DNA of 6,457 nucleotides, taken from the NCBI GenBank assembly GCA_900319655.1, contig ONPH01000093.1, positions 1-6,457 of the forward strand. The letters are read 5' to 3'. Position 1 is the stretch's first letter, and every line of letters begins with the position of its first letter. Positions 1 through 5,949 of the stretch are shown here, in pieces. The stretch comes from an uncultured Eubacteriales bacterium (lineage in GTDB: Bacteria; Bacillota; Clostridia; Oscillospirales; Acutalibacteraceae). The notes under the pieces were generated by a model, which saw only the letters and a list, made by a program, of their open reading frames with translations, searched no databases and was not told the origin of the DNA. The position numbers and the translations under genes are program-made.

Positions 1-1494
1 GGAAAGTATCATCTCGCAGGTCTGCTTTTGATAGTAGAAGTCGTAGTAGGGGTTCTTTTCCTCGCGCCACGCGCTTTTGTCATCAATAAACGCGCGTTCA
101 AAGGTCTTGATATTCCGTCCACAGAGCGGAGAATTCGGTGCGCACCATAGGTACCACATAAAGTCGAGCCCGATTTGCTGTCTGCCGCTCTCGAAAAACG
201 CGAGCCTTGCGACCTTGTCCGCCATATCAAAGTATTCTCTGCCGCTGAGCCTTTCACCGAACAGCTCAATTTCGAGCAGCTTGCCGTTCTTATCGAGCGG
301 AACACAGCCGTGATAGAGCAGATTGCCGTTGTAGATTTTGTACATACTTCCGTTTTCATACAAAAACTCAACGTGCTTTTTGAGCCTGTGGCTGTTGACA
401 AATGACTCCCTCAGCGCGGACGCAACCGCCTGCTCTTCCTCTGTCAGCTCATACGGATTTTCAGGGTTCAAGGTCGGGAAAAATGTGTCGTTAAGCTTGT
501 ACTTTACACCCTCGGATATCACCGTGCCGTCGGTCAAATCAATATTTTCAAGCACCAATCTATTTTCCATTTTATAGTCGGGATTGCGCTTTATAATCTG
601 CCCCTCGAGCTTGAACTGAATGACGGAAATTGCCTTTAGTGCAGCCTTCATCGGACTGAGCGTGGGATATGTTTTTTCCGCGAATAAAATCAACTTTCTA
701 AGGCTTATGCCGTAGGCGCTTTCGAGCGTATTGAGCGTGTTGTACTTAATGCTGTTGCGCACAACGTTCGCGATACACGCCTCGCTTCCGCACGCCGCGC
801 CCATCCAGAGGATGTCGTGGTTTCCCCACTCTATATCGAGCGAATGGTGCTCTGCGAGCAAATCAATAATCTTTTCGGCGCTTTTTCCGCGGTCGAAAAT
901 ATCACCGACAATATGAAGCCTGTCAACCGCCAGCCGCTTGATAAGCCCTGCGAGTGAAATTATAAAATCGTCGGCGTTTATGCTGATAATCGTATCAATA
1001 ATATTGTTGTGGTAGCGAACCTGATTATCGTCCTCGTCGCGCTGGGCATGAAGTAGCTCGTCGATGATATAGGCGTAGTCGTCGGGCATAGCCTTGCGCA
1101 CCTTTGAGCGCGTGTATTTTGAGCTTAGCACCCTTGCGATTTCAATCATCTGTTCAAGCGTGGTTTCGTACCACTCGCGGTCGGTACCGCGGCTCTTTTT
1201 AATCAGGCTGAGCTTTTCGGAGGGATAGTAAATAAGCGTGCAAATCTCCTTAATCTGCTCGCGGCTGAGGGTTTCGGAATAGAGCTTTTCGACCTTCTCC
1301 CTGATTACGCCCGAGCAGTTGTTGAGGATATGGCAGAACGCCTCATACTCGCCGTGAATATCGCTCATAAAGTGCTCTGTGCCCTTCGGAAGATTTAAAA
1401 TCGCCGTGAGGTTGATAATCTCGCGCGTCAGCGAGCGTACCGATGGATATTTTTCAGACAGCAGCTTGTAGTATTTTGATTTGTCGCTTTTCAT
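1..1494 (-). CDS. fbp: Fructose-1,6-bisphosphatase class III, partial (C-terminus beyond window)
   Basis: This enzyme hydrolyses fructose 1,6-bisphosphate to fructose 6-phosphate plus phosphate, the committed gluconeogenic step, in the cytosol. I translated the frame by hand from the ATG at 1494 to base 1: all 498 codons are open, with no stop. Metallophosphatase signatures characteristic of class III FBPases appear in order: SDIHGE at residues 44-49, GDIFDRG at 197-203, EWGNHD at 222-227 and YHGCVPL at 394-400. The Asp, Asn and His residues in them are the expected metal ligands. The Firmicutes family is roughly 650-670 residues long, so about 150-170 C-terminal residues lie outside the window. 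The start is fixed by a GGGAGG ribosome binding site at 1503-1508, eight bases upstream. It is transcribed divergently from the sensor kinase. No defect is visible in this part. Identification is by motif and overall resemblance, and is firm. Confidence 0.95.
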   Translation of the reverse strand, partial: MKSDKSKYYKLLSEKYPSVRSLTREIINLTAILNLPKGTEHFMSDIHGEYEAFCHILNNCSGVIREKVEKLYSETLSREQIKEICTLIYYPSEKLSLIKKSRGTDREWYETTLEQMIEIARVLSSKYTRSKVRKAMPDDYAYIIDELLHAQRDEDDNQVRYHNNIIDTIISINADDFIISLAGLIKRLAVDRLHIVGDIFDRGKSAEKIIDLLAEHHSLDIEWGNHDILWMGAACGSEACIANVVRNSIKYNTLNTLESAYGISLRKLILFAEKTYPTLSPMKAALKAISVIQFKLEGQIIKRNPDYKMENRLVLENIDLTDGTVISEGVKYKLNDTFFPTLNPENPYELTEEEQAVASALRESFVNSHRLKKHVEFLYENGSMYKIYNGNLLYHGCVPLDKNGKLLEIELFGERLSGREYFDMADKVARLAFFESGRQQIGLDFMWYLWCAPNSPLCGRNIKTFERAFIDDKSAWREEKNPYYDFYYQKQTCEMILS

Positions 1495-1502
1495 TTTTAC
1501 CG

Positions 1503-1508
1503 CCTCCC
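1503..1508 (-). promoter_or_regulatory. Ribosome binding site of fbp
   Basis: On the minus strand the sequence reads GGGAGG, eight bases before the ATG at 1494. It supports that ATG as the fbp start; no other in-frame start lies close by. Confidence 0.85.
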
Positions 1509-1525
1509 GTCCTGTTTATGCTTTA

Positions 1526-1554
1526 ATATTATCATAAAAATATTTACTTGTAAA
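1526..1554 (-). promoter_or_regulatory. Candidate sigma-A promoter of fbp
   Basis: On the minus strand TTTACA (1549-1554) is followed by a 17-base spacer and TAATAT (1526-1531). This gives a -35 with five of six consensus matches and a -10 with four of six, at ideal spacing. Transcription would begin near 1519, leaving a leader of about 25 bases with the ribosome binding site inside it. The region is very AT-rich, so chance matches are possible. Confidence 0.5.
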
Positions 1555-1613
1555 TCTAAAGGTAATACTTTTATTTATTATAAAAAACGCTTTTATTTTT
1601 CAAATAAATACGC

Positions 1614-1619
1614 TATAAT
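1614..1619 (+). promoter_or_regulatory. Candidate -10 element of the kinase-regulator operon
   Basis: A perfect TATAAT lies at 1614-1619 in the divergent spacer. The hexamer 17 bases upstream (TTTTAT, 1591-1596) is a poor -35, which would suit a promoter needing an activator. The predicted start near 1626 gives a short leader holding the AAAGGGGTGA ribosome binding site. Two imperfect direct repeats (1587-1597 and 1610-1620) flank and overlap this element. Confidence 0.45.
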
Positions 1620-1635
1620 TAATTATACGACAAAC

Positions 1636-1644
1636 AAAGGGGTG
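1636..1644 (+). promoter_or_regulatory. Shine-Dalgarno sequence overlapping the nominal GTG start of the kinase
   Basis: AAAGGGGTG at 1636-1644, followed by A, closely matches the consensus AAGGAGGTGA and swallows the nominal GTG start at 1642. Six bases downstream of it, in frame, is ATT at 1651, a rare but known initiation codon. The next conventional in-frame starts are GTG at 1687 and ATG at 1693, too far away and already inside the first membrane helix. Confidence 0.6.
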
Positions 1645-3564
1645 AGCGCTATTACAACAATACTTAACAGCAAGCGCCTTTCCGCTGTGGTTATGGCGGT
1701 TATAGTGCTAATGCTCGCGGGGCTTACCGTGCTTTCGCTGAATTTTTTTCTCAGCATAGACCACAGCATTGATATGCCGATGTTTTTGGACGGAGAGTAC
1801 TCGGTTGACGGCGGTGAATTCAAGCCGTATTCGCAGACAGGTGAAATCACCGACAGCTTTAACGACAAGGTGGTTTTCAAGGGCAAGCTCAGCACATATA
1901 CCTCATACTACCCCACCGTTACCATATCGAGCAAAAACGTATGGTATAACCTAAAAAACAGCAAGGGAGAGGTCGTGTACGGCTACAATTGTAAAAGCGA
2001 GGCAGATATTTACGAGGAAATCTTCAGCAAAAAGTATGACGAAAAAAGCTTAACCAAGGACGAGCGTGAATTACTTGACATTCACAAAAAGATGAGCGGC
2101 TTGGCTATGCAAATGCCGAACACGCCGGGATATCAGATTGAGGATCTTTACTTTTTCGATGTTGCGACCTACAATATTGATTATGACGAGGTGCTCACCT
2201 TTGAAGTAATCAATCCTTATGACTCGCCGCAGTCGGATTTTTCGGATTGCCTTGACGTAGTGCTCAGCGAGTCTAACGGAAAATACACGCAGTTTATAGC
2301 GCATACGCTTCCGTATCTTGTGCTGTTTATGCTGGTGTGCTTTTTCGGGTTGTTCTTCTTCCCTGTTGCCGGCTTTATTTTGGGCAGGGTGGACTACAAG
2401 TATCTTTCGTTCGGAGCGCTCTGCTTTTTCTGGGGACTGTTTATGATAATGCGCAGCTCCAGCAGCTTTCTTAATCTGTGGATAACAGACCCGACTGTTT
2501 GTCTGCTGATAAACGCGCTGACAAACTACTTCTTTATTTCGTCCTTAATTTTTTACTTTAAGACAAATCTCGAAAAACCGGTTTCACACTCAATCGCAAT
2601 GGCGCTGTGGATAGCTTTTGTGCTGGGAATTATCACGGTAACGGTGCTGCACTTTACCGGAGTTTCCGACGTACACGTGACATTAAAGTATATGATGGCG
2701 CTGACGGCAATCTGCGGCTTGGCAATGCCTATTCTGCTGTTTTACGAAACAAGGTACGGCAACAAGGCGCTGTATGTGCTTATCTCATGGATTCCTCTCG
2801 CGGTCTGTGTACTGGTTGACGCGATAAACCACTACAGCCACTTTACCGATTTTGATTTTTACGTAATCGGTCTGGCGCTCACAATGGTTTACCAAATTGT
2901 ACGGCTGGTGTTTGATTTGAGACGGCAGTATAAGGAAGCCATTAAGTATCAAAAAATGCAGAAGGAGCTGTACGAGGCAAAGGTTTCGGTTATGGTCAGC
3001 CAGATTCAGCCGCACTTTATGTACAACGCGCTGTCGTCAATCGCTATGCTCTGCAAGATCAATCCCGACACCGCGTACAACGCGACGATTACCTTCTCGG
3101 ATTATCTGAGGGGCAATATGGATTCGCTGAAACAAAAGGCGCCCGTTCCGTTTGAAAAGGAACTTGAGCATCTCAAAAAATATCTGTACATTGAACAGCT
3201 CAGGTTCGGCAAAAAGCTGAACATTGAGTACGACATTCAGACGACCGATTTTGTACTGCCTCAGCTTTCGATTCAGCCGCTTGTTGAAAACGCCGTTAAG
3301 CACGGCGTGGGTATGAAGAAAAAGGGCGGCACGGTTACAATATCCACCGAGGAAAACGACGATTTTTATATGGTTATTATTTCCGACGACGGCGTGGGCT
3401 TTGACACTGAGCAAAAGAAAAACGACGGCCGTTCGCACGTCGGAATGGAGAACACACGCAGACGGCTTAAAGAGCTGTGCAACGCCGAGGTTATCATCAC
3501 GAGCGTTGTAGGAGAAGGCACGGTTGCCACGGTGCTGCTGCCAAAGGAGGATCAGAAAAAATGA
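1642..3564 (+). CDS. LytS-type membrane sensor histidine kinase with an N-terminal extracytoplasmic domain and seven-helix membrane block
   Basis: This is a sensor kinase that should autophosphorylate on His and pass the phosphate to the regulator encoded directly downstream. Numbering from the GTG at 1642 (640 residues), it shows a hydrophobic helix at about 14-36, an extracytoplasmic region at about 37-218, then about seven hydrophobic helices between 221 and 425. This layout resembles 7TMR-DISM receptors. A short coiled-coil-like linker (about 428-450) leads to a His_kinase (LytS/YehU-type) module. The phosphoacceptor is His458 in SQIQPHFMYNAL. The ATPase part has the N-box IQPLVENAVKHGV with Asn550, the G1 box DDGVGFD at 582-588 and a G2-like HVGMENTRRRL at 599-609. 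All catalytic motifs are intact. The ligand is unknown; the extracytoplasmic sequence matches nothing I recognise. The gene overlaps its regulator by ATGA. The true start may be an ATT at 1651, because the annotated GTG lies inside the Shine-Dalgarno sequence. Confidence 0.9.
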   Translation: MSAITTILNSKRLSAVVMAVIVLMLAGLTVLSLNFFLSIDHSIDMPMFLDGEYSVDGGEFKPYSQTGEITDSFNDKVVFKGKLSTYTSYYPTVTISSKNVWYNLKNSKGEVVYGYNCKSEADIYEEIFSKKYDEKSLTKDERELLDIHKKMSGLAMQMPNTPGYQIEDLYFFDVATYNIDYDEVLTFEVINPYDSPQSDFSDCLDVVLSESNGKYTQFIAHTLPYLVLFMLVCFFGLFFFPVAGFILGRVDYKYLSFGALCFFWGLFMIMRSSSSFLNLWITDPTVCLLINALTNYFFISSLIFYFKTNLEKPVSHSIAMALWIAFVLGIITVTVLHFTGVSDVHVTLKYMMALTAICGLAMPILLFYETRYGNKALYVLISWIPLAVCVLVDAINHYSHFTDFDFYVIGLALTMVYQIVRLVFDLRRQYKEAIKYQKMQKELYEAKVSVMVSQIQPHFMYNALSSIAMLCKINPDTAYNATITFSDYLRGNMDSLKQKAPVPFEKELEHLKKYLYIEQLRFGKKLNIEYDIQTTDFVLPQLSIQPLVENAVKHGVGMKKKGGTVTISTEENDDFYMVIISDDGVGFDTEQKKNDGRSHVGMENTRRRLKELCNAEVIITSVVGEGTVATVLLPKEDQKK

Positions 3565-4349
3565 GAATACTATGTGTAGACGACGAACCGCTGATGCTGC
3601 AAATGCTCGAAATGGCGGTTAAGGAAGCCAAGCCCGACGCTGACATTACAGCGTTTGACGACCAGGATGAGCTGCTTGAGGACGCAAAAAGCGGCGGCTG
3701 CGACATCGCGTTCCTCGACATTCATATGAGGGGAATGAACGGCGTTGAGCTTGCAAAGGAGCTTAAGGCGGTCAACCCAAAGATGAACATAATTTTTGTC
3801 ACCGGCTTCAGCGAGTACGCAGGCGACGCGATGAGCCTGCACGCGAGCGGCTATATTATGAAGCCGGTCACAGCCGAAAAGATTAGAAAGGAGCTTGAGG
3901 ATTTGCGCTTCCCGATTGAGCCCAAGTCAAACGCTCTGCTAAAGGTTCAGTGCTTCGGCAACTTTGACGTTTTCACTCCCGACGGCAAGCCCGTTCACTT
4001 TGAACGCAGCCGTTCCAAGGAGATTTTCGCCTACCTTATTCACCGTCACGGCAGCTCATGCACAATCAAGGAGATCGCCGCGGCGCTGTTTGAGGACGAG
4101 CCGTACGACAAAAAGCAACAGAATTACATTCAGATTTTGATTTCGGCTATGATGAAAAGCCTTAAAAAAATCGGCGCCGAGGAAGTTATCAACAAAACCT
4201 ACAACAGCCTGTCGGTTGACGTAAACCTAGTCGACTGCGACTACTACCGCTTTGCCGAGCTTGACGCCGGAGCGGTAAACGCTTATCAAAACGAGTATAT
4301 GAGCCAGTACTACTGGGCTGACTTTATGTTTAACGACTTTGATTATTAA
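3561..4349 (+). CDS. Response regulator: receiver plus winged-helix DNA-binding domain with a vestigial BTAD (SAPR-like)
   Basis: This is a cytoplasmic transcription regulator, the presumed partner of the upstream kinase. Residues 1-115 form a receiver with a complete active site: Asp7 and Asp8 in CVDDEP, phosphoacceptor Asp53 in AFLDIHM, Thr81 in FVTGFS and Lys101 in MKPV. Residues about 127-222 look like the OmpR/SARP winged helix (LKVQCFGNFDVF, the RSRSKEIFAYLIHRHG helix, then TIKEIAAALF). From about 225 the sequence (DCDYYRF, then AYQNEYMSQYYWADF) resembles only the first helices of the bacterial transcriptional activator domain, and the protein stops at 262, well short of full-length SAPR regulators. 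The start is the ATG at 3561, preceded by AAAGGAGG at 3543-3550; it overlaps the kinase stop, implying translational coupling. An earlier in-frame start at 3477 would put extra residues before the receiver and is rejected. Target genes cannot be inferred, though autoregulation is plausible. Confidence 0.9.
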   Translation: MRILCVDDEPLMLQMLEMAVKEAKPDADITAFDDQDELLEDAKSGGCDIAFLDIHMRGMNGVELAKELKAVNPKMNIIFVTGFSEYAGDAMSLHASGYIMKPVTAEKIRKELEDLRFPIEPKSNALLKVQCFGNFDVFTPDGKPVHFERSRSKEIFAYLIHRHGSSCTIKEIAAALFEDEPYDKKQQNYIQILISAMMKSLKKIGAEEVINKTYNSLSVDVNLVDCDYYRFAELDAGAVNAYQNEYMSQYYWADFMFNDFDY

Positions 4350-4360
4350 CATTTAAACTC

Positions 4361-4391
4361 AAAAACGGACGTGGTTTTCACGTCCGTTTTT
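4361..4391. terminator. Bidirectional intrinsic terminator between the regulator and acylphosphatase
   Basis: A perfect 13-bp inverted repeat (4361-4373 with 4379-4391) encloses a five-base loop. The stem core is ACGGACGTG, with an A-tract on the left and a T-tract on the right. Read on the plus strand it ends in TTTTTT just after the regulator stop. Read on the minus strand it ends in TTTTT and abuts the acylphosphatase stop, so one hairpin serves both converging genes. Confidence 0.9.
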
Positions 4392-4666
4392 TAATATCTT
4401 ACTCTAAAGCTTTTTTCGTCGGGGATGACCGCGGTGTTGCGGCTAAGCGTGCGGTCAATTTTAATATACCGCGCGTTACCGATTGCCTGAATTACCTTGT
4501 CGATTTCCTCTTCCCTGCCCTGGATTTCCATAGTCACAGAGCCGTCGTATTCATTTTTTACCCAGCCTGTAACTTTGCAGGCGTTTGCGGCGTACTGCGC
4601 CGTATAGCGGAAGCCCACGCCCTGAACCCAGCCGAAAAAATTGTAGTGTCTGCGAATAATATCCAT
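4391..4666 (-). CDS. acyP: Acylphosphatase
   Basis: This small cytosolic enzyme (EC 3.6.1.7) hydrolyses acyl phosphates such as acetyl phosphate or 1,3-bisphosphoglycerate to carboxylate and phosphate. The 91-residue product has the usual family length and a clear signature: the phosphate-binding loop GWVQGVGFR at 12-20 with catalytic Arg20, and GWVKNEYDGSV at 34-44 with catalytic Asn38. The C-terminus, FRVRY, matches the usual last beta strand. The start is the ATG at 4666, preceded by GGCGGT, a mediocre ribosome binding site, about six bases away. It lies downstream of the broken ABC ATPase gene on the same strand, separated by a strong hairpin terminator, so it is expressed either by read-through or from an unrecognised promoter. 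It converges on the two-component operon. Confidence 0.95.
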   Translation of the reverse strand: MDIIRRHYNFFGWVQGVGFRYTAQYAANACKVTGWVKNEYDGSVTMEIQGREEEIDKVIQAIGNARYIKIDRTLSRNTAVIPDEKSFRVRY

Positions 4667-4697
4667 TTTGACCGCCGTTTATGATTTATAAAAATAC

Positions 4698-4722
4698 GGC
4701 GGCAGAGTTTTGCCCTGCCGCC
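4698..4722 (-). terminator. Intrinsic terminator after the ABC ATPase gene
   Basis: GGCGGCAG (4698-4705) pairs perfectly with CTGCCGCC (4715-4722) around a nine-base loop. On the minus strand the stem is followed by GTATTTTTAT, a reasonable though interrupted U-tract. It lies about 20 bases beyond the TGA at 4742 and about 30 bases before the acylphosphatase ATG. Confidence 0.75.
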
Positions 4723-4741
4723 TAAACAAGATTTTAATTTA

Positions 4742-5134
4742 TCAGTTTGTAATAATCTGCTCTGTGTCCTTATCAAAGATGTGGAGCTTATCAAGGCTGA
4801 AGCAAATCTTGATTGTGTCGCCAACCTTAGCCTTTGAGGAGGGATCAACTCTTGCGGTGATAGACTGACCTGCAATGTTAACATAGAGGTAAATCTCTGC
4901 GCCCATAAGCTCGGTTACGTCAACGTTAGCTTCGAATGTCATATCAGCCTTTGCGATTTCCTCTGCCTCGTCGTGAACGTGCTCGGGACGGATACCGAAG
5001 ATAACCTCCTTGCCTACATAAGCGTCGAGCTTGCCGCCTGCGCTCTTGTCAGCGGGAACGGGAATCTTGTACTTGTCAAAGTTGAGTGTGTACTTGTCGC
5101 CTTCCTTGCCTACTGTAGCGTTGATGAAGTTCAT
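4742..5134 (-). CDS. C-terminal fragment of the disrupted sugar ABC ATPase (OB/TOBE regulatory domain)
   Basis: This frame carries the C-terminal domain of the UgpC/MsmK family, recognisable by FGIRPEHV, the family's usual entry to the second OB-fold half, and by the strand pattern [14 protein letters not shown]. Family-like sequence starts upstream of its first ATG (5134), at Phe 5164 ([10 protein letters not shown]), showing that it is the severed end of the upstream gene and not an independent one. No ribosome binding site precedes the ATG at 5134: the bases before it encode GSPQ. Translation on its own is therefore unlikely unless a ribosome shifts frame. Confidence 0.75.
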   Translation of the reverse strand: MNFINATVGKEGDKYTLNFDKYKIPVPADKSAGGKLDAYVGKEVIFGIRPEHVHDEAEEIAKADMTFEANVDVTELMGAEIYLYVNIAGQSITARVDPSSKAKVGDTIKICFSLDKLHIFDKDTEQIITN

Positions 5135-5807
5135 CTGGGGTGAACCGATGAAGCCTGCAACGAAGCTGAATAACGCCGTCCTTCATAACTACGATTCTTG
5201 TACCGAGAGTCATAGCCTCTGTCTGGTCGTGAGTTACGTAAATAAATGTTGTGCCGAGTCTCTGATAGAGCTTTGAAATCTCGGTACGCATCTGAGCACG
5301 GAGCTTTGCGTCGAGGTTTGAAAGAGGCTCGTCAAGAAGGAATACCTTAGGATCACGAACGATAGCACGACCCATAGCAACACGCTGTCTCTGACCACCG
5401 GAGAGAGCCTTCGGCTTTCTGTCGAGGTACTGCTCGATACCGAGGATACGGGCTGCTTCTTCTACTCTTCTCTTAATCTCCTCCTTGGGAGTTTTTCTGA
5501 GCTTAAGACCGAACGCCATGTTATCATATACTGTCATATGGGGATACAGAGCGTAGTTCTGGAATACCATCGCGATATCTCTGTCCTTAGGTGCTACGTC
5601 GTTAGCGAGCATGTCGCCAATGTAGAGCTCGCCCTTTGAGATATCCTCAAGACCAGCAATCATTCTCAGGGTTGTTGACTTACCGCAACCTGAAGGACCT
5701 ACGAAAATGATAAATTCCTTATCAGCGATCTCAAGGTTGAAGTCCTTAACAGCGGTAACGCCGCCGTCGTAAATTTTGTATACGCCTCTCAGTGATACAT
5801 TTGCCAT
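5076..5807 (-). CDS. N-terminal reading frame of the disrupted sugar ABC ATPase (nucleotide-binding domain plus 29 out-of-frame residues)
   Basis: As written, this frame would yield 243 residues. The ABC ATPase core is complete: Walker [10 protein letters not shown] at 37-45, Q-loop Gln83 in VFQNYALYP, signature [15 protein letters not shown] at 135-149, Walker B VFLLDEP at 155-161, D-loop SNLDAKLR and switch His193 in [10 protein letters not shown]. Residues 215-243 are a frameshifted tail with no family resemblance. The start ATG at 5807 has a GGAGG site at 5815-5819, seven bases away. If translated, it could bind and hydrolyse ATP in principle, but it would lack the C-terminal OB-fold (TOBE-like) domain used for dimer stability and regulation. 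The codon choice (GGT, CGT, GCT, ACT and TCT frequent) differs from the GCG/AAG-rich neighbours and suggests strong ancestral expression. Confidence 0.8.
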   Translation of the reverse strand: MANVSLRGVYKIYDGGVTAVKDFNLEIADKEFIIFVGPSGCGKSTTLRMIAGLEDISKGELYIGDMLANDVAPKDRDIAMVFQNYALYPHMTVYDNMAFGLKLRKTPKEEIKRRVEEAARILGIEQYLDRKPKALSGGQRQRVAMGRAIVRDPKVFLLDEPLSNLDAKLRAQMRTEISKLYQRLGTTFIYVTHDQTEAMTLGTRIVVMKDGVIQLRCRLHRFTPDELHQRYSRQGRRQVHTQL

Positions 5808-5814
5808 AAAATAA

Positions 5815-5819
5815 CCTCC
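5815..5819 (-). promoter_or_regulatory. Ribosome binding site of the ABC ATPase gene
   Basis: On the minus strand this reads GGAGG, with seven bases to the ATG at 5807. It is a near-ideal site and fixes the start. Confidence 0.85.
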
Positions 5820-5848
5820 GTTATATAATTTCTTAATTTAACATATAT

Positions 5849-5857
5849 AATATACCA
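5849..5857 (-). promoter_or_regulatory. Candidate extended -10 promoter of the ABC ATPase gene
   Basis: On the minus strand the sequence reads TGGTATATT, that is, an extended -10 TGn followed by TATATT (five of six matches). Transcription would start near 5842, giving a leader of about 35 bases that contains the GGAGG site. There is no good -35 at 17 bases, which extended -10 promoters can tolerate. A weaker alternative is TTGTCC with TATGTT at 16-base spacing. No clear catabolite-repression operator was seen. Confidence 0.4.
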
Positions 5858-5920
5858 CTTTGGACAAATTTTTACTATACCGATTTTGACTAAAGATTTG
5901 CCTCAGTTTTTATATAAAAT

Positions 5921-5948
5921 AATTACCCTGTAAAAAAACAGGGCAATT
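5921..5948 (-). terminator. Intrinsic terminator after the pseudouridine synthase gene
   Basis: CCCTGT (5926-5931) pairs with ACAGGG (5938-5943) around a six-base A/T loop. Beyond one A-C mismatch the flanks AATT (5921-5924) and AATT (5945-5948) extend the stem. On the minus strand it begins two bases after the TAA at 5950-5952 and is followed by an AT-rich tail with a TTTTAT run. This makes the ATPase gene a separate transcription unit. Confidence 0.75.
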
Positions 5949-5949
5949 T

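Larger units (their letters stand above)
4742..5807 (-). pseudogene. ugpC: UgpC/MsmK/MsmX-type sugar ABC transporter ATPase, disrupted by an internal frameshifting deletion
   Basis: An intact homologue would be the cytoplasmic ATPase that powers one or several carbohydrate ABC importers. Here the gene is split into two reading frames. Residues 1-214, ending ...MKDGVIQ at base 5166, read in one frame. The expected continuation [14 protein letters not shown] begins at 5164 in another frame and runs 140 codons to the TGA at 4742. In this family GVIQ is normally followed by about 16-18 residues (Q-x-x-TP-x-x-LY-x-x-P-x-N type) before FVAGFIG. That segment is missing, so this is a deletion of about 50 bases not divisible by three, rather than a single-base slip. 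The two parts plus the gap sum to about 370 residues, the usual family length. Both halves are otherwise well conserved, so the lesion is recent or an assembly error. Confidence 0.75.

Noticed and set aside
9..401. A 130-codon minus-strand open frame and several plus-strand frames at the left end
   Set aside because: All are out of frame with or antisense to fbp, whose own frame is open from 1494 to base 1 with conserved metallophosphatase motifs.
1515..1640. AT-rich divergent spacer as a possible replication origin or attachment site
   Set aside because: No DnaA boxes, tRNA end or flanking direct repeats were seen; base composition is explained by two divergent promoters.
3037..3438. A 133-codon open frame on the minus strand inside the kinase gene
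   Set aside because: It lies opposite the conserved H-box and ATPase region, has no family resemblance and is explained as a shadow of that coding sequence.
3477..3560. Longer start for the response regulator, adding 28 residues
   Set aside because: The extra residues overlap the kinase coding end and precede a receiver domain that begins naturally at MRILCVDDEP, which has its own strong AAAGGAGG site.
5031..5276. A plus-strand open frame of 81 codons across the ATPase lesion
   Set aside because: Low-complexity shadow sequence antisense to conserved ATPase coding DNA. I considered whether the deletion marked a new gene here, but there is no ribosome binding site or recognisable domain.
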